Positions 1-6,962 of a stretch of DNA of 9,657 nt are shown piece after piece. Position numbers and translations under genes: made by a program. The DNA is from Christensenella sp. UBA7584. Its GTDB lineage: Bacteria > Bacillota > Clostridia > Christensenellales > UBA1242. The notes beneath the pieces are model-generated. The model was not told the DNA's origin. It searched no databases and saw only the letters and a list, made by a program, of their open reading frames with translations. Each line of letters starts with the position of its first letter. The first letter of the stretch is position 1. Location: contig DLKQ01000010.1 of NCBI GenBank assembly GCA_002477805.1, positions 1,317 through 10,973 of the forward strand, read 5' to 3'.

Positions 1-11
1 ATTTCATTTGA

Positions 12-20
12 TGATATAAT
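12..20 (+). promoter_or_regulatory. Possible promoter, extended -10 box only
   Basis: The bases TGA followed by a perfect TATAAT (15-20) match an extended -10 element. Any -35 box would lie to the left of the window, so it cannot be checked. Transcription would start near position 27 and run towards plsX, meeting the hairpin at 55-90 within about 60 nucleotides. In A+T-rich DNA such boxes arise by chance, so this is tentative. Confidence 0.35.
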
Positions 21-54
21 AGAATTAAAAAACTATAAAAAGTTTTAACAAACA

Positions 55-90
55 AGAAAAGATTTTGCAACATAAAGCAATCTCTTTTTT
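55..90 (+). terminator. Candidate intrinsic terminator or attenuator hairpin
   Basis: Arms 55-68 and 77-90 pair over 12 of 14 positions, including one G-T pair and a 2-base internal mismatch (63-64 against 81-82), around an 8-base loop AACATAAA. The right arm ends in six T residues (85-90). The G+C-poor stem makes it a moderate terminator. It could end a gene lying to the left of the window, or attenuate a transcript started at the -10 box at 12-20. Confidence 0.45.
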
Positions 91-325
91 ATTAATTAAA
101 CTTTCTATCTTAACTAAAAGAAATTGTAAAAATTATAAAAAACGGTTGTTTTTATGATATTTAAAAATAAACATTTTACTTTCTAAAGCTAATAGTAACG
201 AGAACGAGAATCACTAATTTTTTAATTATTTTTGTGAAGTTGTGTTTTGTAAAAAATAGAACTAATGTCTCACAATTTGATTAATGCAAGTTAATAAATG
301 CTCTATTAAGCTATCATCAGCTTCT

Positions 326-372
326 AAAAAGTGTTAAATTACCCTAAAACGCTTGATTTTTGGCACTTTTTT
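326..372 (+). terminator. Candidate bulged terminator hairpin before plsX
   Basis: AAAAAGTG (326-333) pairs perfectly with CACTTTTT (364-371). An inner helix pairs 343-349 with 357-363 apart from one T-T mismatch, leaving a 9-base bulge at 334-342, and the structure ends in T6 (367-372). It lies about 40 bases before the plsX start and overlaps the proposed plsX -35 box. It may therefore terminate or attenuate transcription arriving from further upstream while plsX uses its own promoter. The stem is long but its closing pairs are mostly A-T. Confidence 0.4.
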
Positions 373-382
373 ATGTTAATAT
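353..382 (+). promoter_or_regulatory. Probable promoter of the plsX-rnc-smc-ftsY operon
   Basis: The -35 box TTGATT (353-358, 4 of 6 consensus bases) is followed after 18 bases by TAATAT (377-382, 4 of 6) with an upstream TG at 374-375 forming an extended -10. A second -10-like hexamer, TATAGT (5 of 6), overlaps at 380-385 but has a poorly spaced -35. Transcription would begin near 389, giving a leader of about 25 bases before the plsX start, enough for the Shine-Dalgarno AAGGTGG at 398-404. Confidence 0.45.
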
Positions 383-395
383 AGTCTTATATTAG
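376..395. promoter_or_regulatory. Imperfect palindrome over the plsX -10/+1 region, possible operator
   Basis: The arms TTAATATA (376-383) and TATATTAG (388-395) are inverted repeats matching at 7 of 8 positions around the spacer GTCT. The palindrome covers the proposed -10 box and transcription start, where a repressor site would block initiation. In Bacillus the plsX operon is controlled by the lipid repressor FapR, which binds a palindrome at this kind of position. I cannot align this site with the FapR consensus reliably, so naming the regulator would be guesswork. A+T-rich DNA produces such repeats by chance fairly often. Confidence 0.3.
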
Positions 396-413
396 TTAAG
401 GTGGAAATATATA

Positions 414-1595
414 ATGAAAATAATAGTTGATGCTTTTGGTGGAGATAATGCACCAGCTGAAATTGTGAATGCTAGTTTGCTCGCGCTTTACAATCACAGA
501 GATTTAAAGATAACTCTTGTCGGTAAAGCAGATGTTATTCAAGACAATCTTCAAGGGAAAAAGTACGACCAGGCGAGGCTTGATATTGTCGATGCAAGAG
601 AAGTTATTTCTTGTGATGAATCACCTGTGGAAGCGATTAGAACAAAGCGTGATAGTAGTATTGTGAGAGGAATTGAGCTCTTAAAAGAAAAGCCAGATGA
701 ATATTCTGGATTTATTTCGGCAGGAAGTACCGGTGCAATTTTGAGTGCAGCTGTTTTAAAACTTGGAAGAATAAAAGGAGTTGTCCGTCCTGCACTTGCT
801 CCACTTTTACCAACTGTAAAGGGAACTCCAGTTATGCTCGTTGATGCTGGGGCGAATGTGGATGTAAAGCCAGTCAATCTTGTTCAGTTTGCAGTTCTTG
901 GAAACACCTATATGCAAAAAGTTATGGGAATCAAAAAACCAAGAGTAGCGCTTTTAAATGTTGGGACGGAAGAAGCGAAAGGTAATGAGTTAGTGAAAGA
1001 AACATATCCACTTTTAAAGCAACTGGATATTAATTTTGTTGGTAATATGGAAGGAAGAGACCTTTTAAGTGGAAATTGTGATATTGTTGTGGCAGATGGA
1101 TTTTCGGGAAATGTTCTTCTAAAATCTACTGAGGGTGCTTGTAAACTCTTGATGAAAGAAATTAAAAAAATTATGCTCGGTTCTATCAGAGGGAAAATAG
1201 GTGCACTTTTCTTAAAAAAACCACTAAAAAAACTTGCAAAGCAATTTGATTATGAGTCTCTTGGTGGCTCCGTCCTTCTCGGAACAAAAGGACTTGTTGT
1301 AAAGGCTCATGGTTCTAGCAAGGCAAAAGAATTTTTGTACACTATTGAACAACTATTAGATGTAGCAAAAACATCAATTACAAAAGATATTGAGACAAAC
1401 ATTTCACAAATTTCTATGGAAAGGCTCGAAGAAAAGGCTAAAATTGCTGGTCAAGTTTCTGAAAACACTAAAAATTCTTTAAAGCAAGATTGTGATGTTC
1501 AAACAGAACCTAATACAAAAGAGACTGAGAGTGAATTGGAAAAGATGACTGAGGCTGGGCCAAAAGAAACTTCTGCTGGTGAAAAAGATGAATAA
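414..1595 (+). CDS. plsX: Phosphate acyltransferase PlsX, with an acidic C-terminal tail
   Basis: PlsX converts acyl-ACP and inorganic phosphate to acyl-phosphate, the acyl donor that PlsY uses in the first step of phosphatidic acid synthesis; it is a peripheral membrane enzyme. Family motifs are clear: the start MKIIVDAFGGDNAP, the SAGSTGAILSAAV segment followed by RPALAPLLPT, LLNVGTEEAKGNEL, the GNMEGRDLLSG and VADGFSGNVLLKSTEG block, and GGSVLLGTKG with KAHGSSKAKEF near the end of the core. The recognisable enzyme ends about residue 334, the usual family length. Residues 335-393 are an extra 59-residue tail with no aromatic residues, 16 acidic against 9 basic residues, and rich in T, S, N and K, so probably disordered. 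The start is supported by AAGGTGG at 398-404, nine bases before the ATG. It is first in an operon and its end overlaps rnc. acpP, often next in Clostridia, is absent. Confidence 0.97.
   Translation: MKIIVDAFGGDNAPAEIVNASLLALYNHRDLKITLVGKADVIQDNLQGKKYDQARLDIVDAREVISCDESPVEAIRTKRDSSIVRGIELLKEKPDEYSGFISAGSTGAILSAAVLKLGRIKGVVRPALAPLLPTVKGTPVMLVDAGANVDVKPVNLVQFAVLGNTYMQKVMGIKKPRVALLNVGTEEAKGNELVKETYPLLKQLDINFVGNMEGRDLLSGNCDIVVADGFSGNVLLKSTEGACKLLMKEIKKIMLGSIRGKIGALFLKKPLKKLAKQFDYESLGGSVLLGTKGLVVKAHGSSKAKEFLYTIEQLLDVAKTSITKDIETNISQISMERLEEKAKIAGQVSENTKNSLKQDCDVQTEPNTKETESELEKMTEAGPKETSAGEKDE
1578..1582 (+). promoter_or_regulatory. Weak ribosome binding site inside plsX that decides the rnc start
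   Basis: GGTGA, complementary to part of the 16S anti-Shine-Dalgarno, lies five bases before ATG 1588. Using that ATG makes this the ribosome site. The alternative GTG start at 1579 would lie within these same bases and has no purine-rich site at a suitable distance upstream (the preceding bases are TTCTGCTG). Either start overlaps the end of plsX, which points to translational coupling. Confidence 0.4.
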
Positions 1596-2289
1596 AGGTC
1601 ATTTAAAAGATTATCCAGATTTTGCTGAGACAGAAAAAAAACTTGGTTACGTGTTTTCAAATAAAAATCTACTTAGTTCAGCTCTGACACATACCTCTTT
1701 TGCAAACACATTTGGAGGCGAAAGTAATCAAAGATTAGAGTTTTTAGGCGATGCAATACTTAGTGCTGTTGTGGCTGAGTTCTTGTATAACAACTTTAGG
1801 GATAGAGAAGGTAAACTTAGCAAAATGCGTAGTAGTCTTGTTGATGAACAGAATCTTTCAAATGTAATAGACAAAATGGGACTAAGTTCTCACCTTAGAG
1901 TTGCCGATGGAAATTCTGGTGAATTATGTAGCCTCCCAAGTGTGAAAGCAGATTTGTTTGAGGCTATTTTGGGAGCAATATTCTTGGATAGCAGTTACCA
2001 TACCGCTTGTGGTTGGGCACTCAATAAGCTTGGAATAGACAGGAGTAACGCTAGTAAAAAAATCGTTGCAACAAAAGATTTTAAGTCACTACTTCAAGAG
2101 GCTATGCAAAAACAAGGTAAAAAAGTAGAATATAACGTAATTGGTGAACAGGGGAAACCTCACGAAAGAGTTTACACAGTGCAAATTTTTATTGACGGTA
2201 ATGGTGGTTTTGTGGCTACAAACACTTGCAAGAAAACCGCTGAAATGGAAGTTGCAGAAAAAACCTTAAAAGACAAGGGGATTGTATGA
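1588..2289 (+). CDS. rnc: Ribonuclease III
   Basis: RNase III cuts double-stranded RNA with two metal ions per active site, processing rRNA precursors and turning over structured or antisense-paired mRNA in the cytoplasm. The N-terminal nuclease domain (about residues 10-145) has the signature RLEFLGDAIL, whose E51 and D55 are metal ligands, and a second acidic pair D122 and E125 in KADLFEAILGAIFLD, so the active site is complete. A double-stranded RNA binding domain fills the C-terminal 70 residues, ending in CKKTAEMEVAEKTL. At 233 residues it has normal length. I prefer ATG 1588 over the in-frame GTG 1579, which would add three residues, because GGTGA at 1578-1582 is correctly spaced. The gene overlaps plsX by 8 bases and smc by 4 (ATGA), so translation of all three is probably coupled. 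It ends in TGA. Confidence 0.96.
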   Translation: MNKGHLKDYPDFAETEKKLGYVFSNKNLLSSALTHTSFANTFGGESNQRLEFLGDAILSAVVAEFLYNNFRDREGKLSKMRSSLVDEQNLSNVIDKMGLSSHLRVADGNSGELCSLPSVKADLFEAILGAIFLDSSYHTACGWALNKLGIDRSNASKKIVATKDFKSLLQEAMQKQGKKVEYNVIGEQGKPHERVYTVQIFIDGNGGFVATNTCKKTAEMEVAEKTLKDKGIV

Positions 2290-5200
2290 GTTTTAAAAGA
2301 TTAGAGGTAAGTGGATTCAAGTCATTTGCGGACAAACTTAAGATTGACTTTAATCCAGGAATAACAGCAATAGTTGGACCAAATGGGTGCGGAAAAAGTA
2401 ATGTTGCTGATGCTATACGTTGGGTTTTGGGTGAACAAAGTCCAAAGCTTTTGCGTGGTTCAAATATGCAAGATGTAATTTTTAAAGGAAGCCAAGGGCG
2501 AAAGGGGCTTTCATTTTGTGAGGTTGCTCTTGTTTTTGATAATGCGGAAAAAATGTTTAACACCGAGTACGATGAAGTTGTTATTTCGCGAAAACTATAT
2601 CGTTCTGGTGAGCGTGAATACGCACTAAATAGAACGCCGTGTCTTTTGAAGGATATTACAAATTTACTACACGATAGTGGAATTGGTCGTGATGGTTACT
2701 CAATTATTGGGCAGGGTAAAGTTGAAGAAATTATTTCAAGTAAACCCGAAAATAGGAGAGCCATTTTTGAAGAAGCTGCTGGAATTGCAAAGTTTAAAAC
2801 CAGAAAAGAAGAAGCAGAACGAAAACTTGAAAGATACAAAGAAAACATAACTCGTTTGCAAGACATTATGTCTGAGATAGAGAAAAACTTAAAACCATTA
2901 AAAAAACAAGCAGAAGATGCAAAAATTTATTTAACCTTGCGTGAGGAACTCAAGGTTTTAGAAGTTAATAGTTATCTTTACCAGCACGATACGACAAGCG
3001 ATGTAAAAATGGCCATTCAGTCAAAAATTGATGGCTATACTCAAGAAGTCAGTCTCAAAAATAGCCAAATTGCAGATACTGTTTCAAGACATAACCAGTC
3101 GCTTGAAACAATAAAAGATATTGATAAAGAAATTGCATCTTTAAGAGAAAATATTTTAGCAATGACTGTTGGTCTTGAAAAGGAAGCAGGAAATTATCGT
3201 TTGGCTCAGGAAAAAATCACATATCTAAGTGAACAAATTGTGCGTATTCGTGAAGAGCTTGAGTCGGATAAAAAACGTTTTGAAGAAACAAACAGAGAAA
3301 TTAATGCAATTCAGGCTTTAAATCAACAAGAAACATCACAACTTGGTAGCCTACGTTCTCAGGCAGAAGAGATTTCAAGTATATATTCACAAGTTGTTGA
3401 AGAGCTTTCTTTACTTGAGGCAAAAGCTGATAGTTCACAAAAACAAATGCTTTCTGAAATTGATAAAATTTCGGATATAAAGGCTAGGGCTTCCAAACTA
3501 GAACTTGAAAAGGCCACACTTGTAGAGCGTGAAAACGAATTATCTCAAAGAGAACAGGCATTACAGTCTAAGCTGTTGGAGTCTGAAACGTTAGAAAAAG
3601 ATGCACAAGAACAAGCTAACCAATCTGAATCAGAGCAAAGAGAATTAAAACTAAAAATTAATGCTTTAATAGCAAATAAAAATGAGCTAAAAGAGGAAGA
3701 GCAAACACAAAGAAATGTTTTAGCAAAATTTATTAGTGAAGAGGCTGGATTTGAAAGTAAAAGTAAACTTCTTGCTGAAATGAGTTCTGAATATGAAGGA
3801 TATAATGGCACAGTACGAAAGCTCCTTGTTGATAGTGGTAAAAATAGAGAGCTTAAAGAAGCAATAATTGGTGTTGTTGCTGAACTTATAAAAGTTCCTA
3901 AAGAGTATGAAACTGCTATTGAAATGGCACTTGGTTCTGCTGTTCAAAATGTAGTTACAAAAAGTGAAGATGATGCAAAAAAGCTTGTTGCTTATTTAAA
4001 AGCAAATAACTATGGACGTGCTACATTTTTGCCTGTCAATTCAATAAAACCAAGATATATTGCTGATGCTTACAAAAATTTGTTAAGTAGCAAGGGGTGT
4101 TTTGGTATTGCTTCTAGTCTTGTTTCTTTTGATAAAAATTTACTGCCAATTTTTCAAGGTCTCTTAGGCTCAACAGTGATTGTTGAGAATATGGAAGTTG
4201 CAGTAAATATGGCAAAAGCTTCTAAATTTTCATTCAAAATAGTTACACTTGATGGTGATATCATCAATCCTGCTGGTTCAATTACTGGTGGAAGTAAAAA
4301 AACAGCAATTAACAACCTTTTATCACGAGATAGAGAAATGGAAGAGGTTGCAAAAAAACTTGAACAAATAAAAAAAGATATAGAATCACAGCGTACACTT
4401 TTACTGAAATACGAAGGCACGATTAAAGAAGTGGAAGATAAAATAAACGAGCAGACTGAAAGACTTCAAGATTGTGAAATTCGGTTGGAAATAAAGCAAA
4501 ATGCTTATAATTCGCACAAGTCAAGAAGTAATGAAATAAAACTTGATCTTGAGGCAATAAAAGATGAAAAAGCAAAGATTGTAGCAAAGCAAAAATTTGT
4601 TGAAAGCGAAATTAAAGATATAAATTCACTTAAAACAAAGGAAAACATAAAAGCTGATGGTGGAATTGACCTTGCAAGAAATGAACAGCTTAGAGTAAAG
4701 AGAGATGAACTAAATAATTCTCTTATGGAAATTAGGGTCAAGATTGCAACAACTGAAAGCAAGATTTTAGCCTTTGGTTCTGATATTGCAAGACTTGTTA
4801 ACGAACAACAAAGACTTAGCGAAAATATTGATGAAAATGAAAGCCTACTTGCTAAAAACTTGAGCACAATGGAAACAGCTCAAAAACTTGGTGAAACAAA
4901 AGATGAAAATGCTTTAAGTGAAAAGCAAAACGAGATTAACCAACTTAGTCAAAAAGTTGTGGAGCTTGAAAGTACAAAAGAAAAAATTCACGAACTTTTA
5001 AACCGCATTGAAGAGGAACGTGAAAGATTAAATATTGAACTAGCAAAAGCACAAGAAAAGCAATTCCAAGAAGAAGCAAAACTTGGGCAAATTGATATAA
5101 ATCTTGAAAATATGAAAGAGCGTATTTATGAAGACTATGAACTTACATATAGTACTGCGTCAGATCTTAGAATGGAGAATTATGACCACGCTCAAGGTAC

Positions 5201-5876
5201 TCATCGTATTGCTGAACTTAAAAAGGAAATAAGCAAGCTTGGGTATGTAAATGTTAACGCAATTGAAGATAGTAGGCTTATGGACGAAAGGTATCAACTT
5301 TATGTCACAGAAATGGAAGATTTGACAAAAGCTGAAGAAGATGTGATGGTTATTATTCGTGACCTAAGTCAGCAAATGACTGAAAAATTTGAAGTTGCAT
5401 TTAATAAAATAAACACAAACTTTACGATGATTTTTAAGCAACTCTTCGGCGGTGGAAATGCGAGACTTGTTTTAACTGAAGGAGATGATGTTCTATCTGC
5501 TGGAGTTGAAATTATTGCTGAACCACCAGGTAAAAAACTTCAAAATTTAACTCTTCTTTCTGGTGGTGAAAAAGCACTGACAGCAATTGCAATATTATTT
5601 GCAATTTTGAGGTTAAGACCAATGCCATTTTGTCTATTAGATGAAATAGAGGCTGCGCTTGATGATGCTAATGTAGAGCGTTTTGCGAAATATCTTCATA
5701 ATTTTGCACAAGATACTCAATTTATCGTTATCACTCACCGTAAACCAACAATGGAACTTGCTGACTCGCTTTATGGTGTGACTATGGAAGAAGAGGGTGT
5801 GAGTAAGATTGTTTCAGTAAAACTAAGTGATGCACTTAAAAATACCGAAACTAAAGTTAACAAAAATCAAAATTAA
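2286..5876 (+). CDS. smc: Chromosome partition/condensation protein SMC
   Basis: SMC is the ATPase core of the bacterial SMC-ScpAB condensin, which is loaded at ParB sites and extrudes DNA loops to align chromosome arms. At 1196 residues it has typical length. The order is: N-terminal ATPase half with Walker A GPNGCGKS at 31-38; Q-loop GQGKVEEI with Q143; long glutamate/lysine-rich coiled coil from about 165 to 510; hinge at about 525-675, ending in AGSITGGSKK; returning coil to about 1020; C-terminal ATPase half with signature LSGGEK at 1091-1096, Walker B with D1119 and catalytic E1120, then D-loop ALDDANV and ITHRKPTM. All catalytic elements are intact. The start has AAGGGG at 2275-2280, five bases upstream, inside the end of rnc. 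ScpA and ScpB are not in this window. The neighbours rnc and ftsY are its usual ones in Bacillota. Confidence 0.98.
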   Translation: MSFKRLEVSGFKSFADKLKIDFNPGITAIVGPNGCGKSNVADAIRWVLGEQSPKLLRGSNMQDVIFKGSQGRKGLSFCEVALVFDNAEKMFNTEYDEVVISRKLYRSGEREYALNRTPCLLKDITNLLHDSGIGRDGYSIIGQGKVEEIISSKPENRRAIFEEAAGIAKFKTRKEEAERKLERYKENITRLQDIMSEIEKNLKPLKKQAEDAKIYLTLREELKVLEVNSYLYQHDTTSDVKMAIQSKIDGYTQEVSLKNSQIADTVSRHNQSLETIKDIDKEIASLRENILAMTVGLEKEAGNYRLAQEKITYLSEQIVRIREELESDKKRFEETNREINAIQALNQQETSQLGSLRSQAEEISSIYSQVVEELSLLEAKADSSQKQMLSEIDKISDIKARASKLELEKATLVERENELSQREQALQSKLLESETLEKDAQEQANQSESEQRELKLKINALIANKNELKEEEQTQRNVLAKFISEEAGFESKSKLLAEMSSEYEGYNGTVRKLLVDSGKNRELKEAIIGVVAELIKVPKEYETAIEMALGSAVQNVVTKSEDDAKKLVAYLKANNYGRATFLPVNSIKPRYIADAYKNLLSSKGCFGIASSLVSFDKNLLPIFQGLLGSTVIVENMEVAVNMAKASKFSFKIVTLDGDIINPAGSITGGSKKTAINNLLSRDREMEEVAKKLEQIKKDIESQRTLLLKYEGTIKEVEDKINEQTERLQDCEIRLEIKQNAYNSHKSRSNEIKLDLEAIKDEKAKIVAKQKFVESEIKDINSLKTKENIKADGGIDLARNEQLRVKRDELNNSLMEIRVKIATTESKILAFGSDIARLVNEQQRLSENIDENESLLAKNLSTMETAQKLGETKDENALSEKQNEINQLSQKVVELESTKEKIHELLNRIEEERERLNIELAKAQEKQFQEEAKLGQIDINLENMKERIYEDYELTYSTASDLRMENYDHAQGTHRIAELKKEISKLGYVNVNAIEDSRLMDERYQLYVTEMEDLTKAEEDVMVIIRDLSQQMTEKFEVAFNKINTNFTMIFKQLFGGGNARLVLTEGDDVLSAGVEIIAEPPGKKLQNLTLLSGGEKALTAIAILFAILRLRPMPFCLLDEIEAALDDANVERFAKYLHNFAQDTQFIVITHRKPTMELADSLYGVTMEEEGVSKIVSVKLSDALKNTETKVNKNQN

Positions 5877-5894
5877 ACAATAAAAGGAGCAAAA

Positions 5895-6788
5895 ATGGGA
5901 TTTTTTTCAAAAATTGCACAGGCTTTTAAACGAACAAAAGAGGCAATTGGAAACAAAATTATGGCGCTAAGATCAAAAGGTGAACTTGATGACGAGTTTT
6001 TTGACGAACTTGAAATTATTTTAATCTCATCAGATATTGGTGTAAACGCTTCTGAAGAAATTGTGTCAGAACTTAGGTTGAGAGCGAGAAAACAAAAGTT
6101 GAAAACTCAAGATGATGTTAGAGTTGCTCTAAAAGAAATTATGACACAAATATTAGAAGAAAATCCTCAGCCAGAGGCTTCTTTTCCGCTTTTAATTATG
6201 GTTGCTGGTGTGAATGGTGTTGGAAAGACTACAACTATAGGTAAACTGGCAAACTACTATAAAAAACAGAAAAAAGAAGTTCTTCTTGTTGCTGGTGATA
6301 CATTCCGCGCAGCAGCAAGTGACCAACTCGCTGAGTGGGCTAGTCGTAACAAGGTTAGAATTGTCAAAAATAGTGAGGGTAGTGACCCCGCAAGTGTTGT
6401 TTTTGATGGAATTTCAAGTGCGAAGGCCAAAGGTATTGATGTTGTAATTGTTGATACTGCTGGAAGATTGCATAATAAGGTGAATTTAATGGAAGAGTTA
6501 AAGAAAATTTCACGAATCGTCGAGCAAAAGTGGGACGGTTGCTATCAAAAACTTTTAGTACTTGATGCCACTACAGGGCAAAATGCTCTTAGCCAAGTTG
6601 AATATTTTAACGATGCAATAGATATAGATGGTTTAGTTTTGACAAAACTAGACGGAACAGCTAAGGGGGGAGTGATACTATCTATTGCAAAGGATTATCT
6701 AATGCCAGTGATGTTTGTAGGAACGGGCGAGGGCATTGATGATATTGAAAAGTTTGATGCAAAAGAATTTGTTGACGCTATAGTTTAG
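5895..6788 (+). CDS. ftsY: Signal recognition particle receptor FtsY
   Basis: FtsY is the membrane-associated GTPase that docks the SRP (Ffh plus RNA) with its ribosome-nascent chain at the Sec translocon; the two GTPases activate each other. Residues 1-95 are the helical N domain, starting with an amphipathic segment (MGFFSKIAQAFKRTKEAI) that could bind lipid. The G domain has G1 GVNGVGKTT at 105-113, the SRP-specific DTFRAAASDQL from 135, G3 DTAGR at 187-191, G4 TKLDGTAKGG at 250-259 and the closing GTGEGIDDIEKFDAKEFV. It has 297 residues and lacks the long acidic A domain of proteobacterial FtsY, as is usual in Gram-positive bacteria. AAAGGAG at 5883-5889 is a strong ribosome site. It lies 18 bases after smc and is the last gene of the operon; ylxM and ffh, which follow it in many Bacillota, are not here. 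Confidence 0.97.
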   Translation: MGFFSKIAQAFKRTKEAIGNKIMALRSKGELDDEFFDELEIILISSDIGVNASEEIVSELRLRARKQKLKTQDDVRVALKEIMTQILEENPQPEASFPLLIMVAGVNGVGKTTTIGKLANYYKKQKKEVLLVAGDTFRAAASDQLAEWASRNKVRIVKNSEGSDPASVVFDGISSAKAKGIDVVIVDTAGRLHNKVNLMEELKKISRIVEQKWDGCYQKLLVLDATTGQNALSQVEYFNDAIDIDGLVLTKLDGTAKGGVILSIAKDYLMPVMFVGTGEGIDDIEKFDAKEFVDAIV

Positions 6789-6896
6789 TTTTAACAGAAG
6801 ATTCATTAGTGTTTAACTTTCTTATTAAAAAAGCATAGCGGTTGTACTTATGGTATTACTCATACTGACATCTGGTTTAAAATTTGATTTAAAATA

Positions 6897-6945
6897 AAAA
6901 AACACTACGAAAAAGGAGATTTTACAAATTTACGTAGTGTTTTTT
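6897..6945. terminator. Bidirectional intrinsic terminator between ftsY and the phosphodiesterase gene
   Basis: A perfect 13-bp stem pairs 6897-6909 with 6933-6945: AAAAAACACTACG against its complement, with a 23-base loop. The T6 tract at 6940-6945 serves the plus strand and the A run left of the stem gives a U tract on the minus strand, so it can end both convergent transcripts. It lies 108 bases after the ftsY stop and 17 bases beyond the end of the minus-strand gene. The loop is unusually large and contains AAAAAGGAGA. Confidence 0.85.
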
Positions 6946-6962
6946 AATACAAAATTTAATAA

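Larger units (their letters stand above)
1..413. other. Gene-free A+T-rich leader upstream of plsX
   Basis: No convincing coding frame is seen on either strand; the longest ATG-started frames I followed by eye are about ten codons with no Shine-Dalgarno. What it does hold, listed separately, is a perfect extended -10 box at the left edge, a hairpin with a T tract at 55-90, a bulged hairpin with a T6 tract at 326-372, and a promoter plus palindrome directly before plsX. Smaller features are a 6-bp hairpin with a T5 tract at 138-153 (AAAAAC, loop GGTT, GTTTTT), a tandem AACGAG repeat at 197-208, and a 5-bp hairpin at 308-323. No riboswitch, T-box, tRNA or ribosomal protein L32 gene was recognised. 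It is long for a simple promoter region and may contain an untranslated RNA. Confidence 0.6.

Noticed and set aside
197..208. Tandem AACGAG repeat followed by AATCAC, resembling a Fur-type hexamer array
   Set aside because: There are only two exact copies, the bases do not match the GATAAT hexamer, and no promoter lies nearby.
551..877. Open frame opposite plsX of about 108 codons
   Set aside because: It is completely contained in the conserved PlsX core, has no Shine-Dalgarno and resembles no known protein.
1416..1418. ATG inside plsX as the start of a separate small gene
   Set aside because: It is in frame with plsX, has no ribosome site upstream, and the resulting 59-residue product has no recognisable fold.
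1416..1595. The PlsX tail as a degraded acyl carrier protein fused to PlsX
   Set aside because: There is no DSL phosphopantetheine site and no ACP-like helical pattern, and the tail is shorter than ACP with no aromatic residues.
3545..4867. Several open frames on the strand opposite smc
   Set aside because: They lie wholly inside the smc coding region, are rich in S and F as expected from antisense of lysine/glutamate codons, and lack ribosome sites and family motifs.
6850..6897. A 15-codon frame (MVLLILTSGLKFDLK) in the ftsY-terminator gap, hydrophobic like a tiny membrane peptide
   Set aside because: There is no Shine-Dalgarno before the ATG, it is very short, and the frame is closed by stops shortly upstream. 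It is more likely chance or 3' untranslated sequence.
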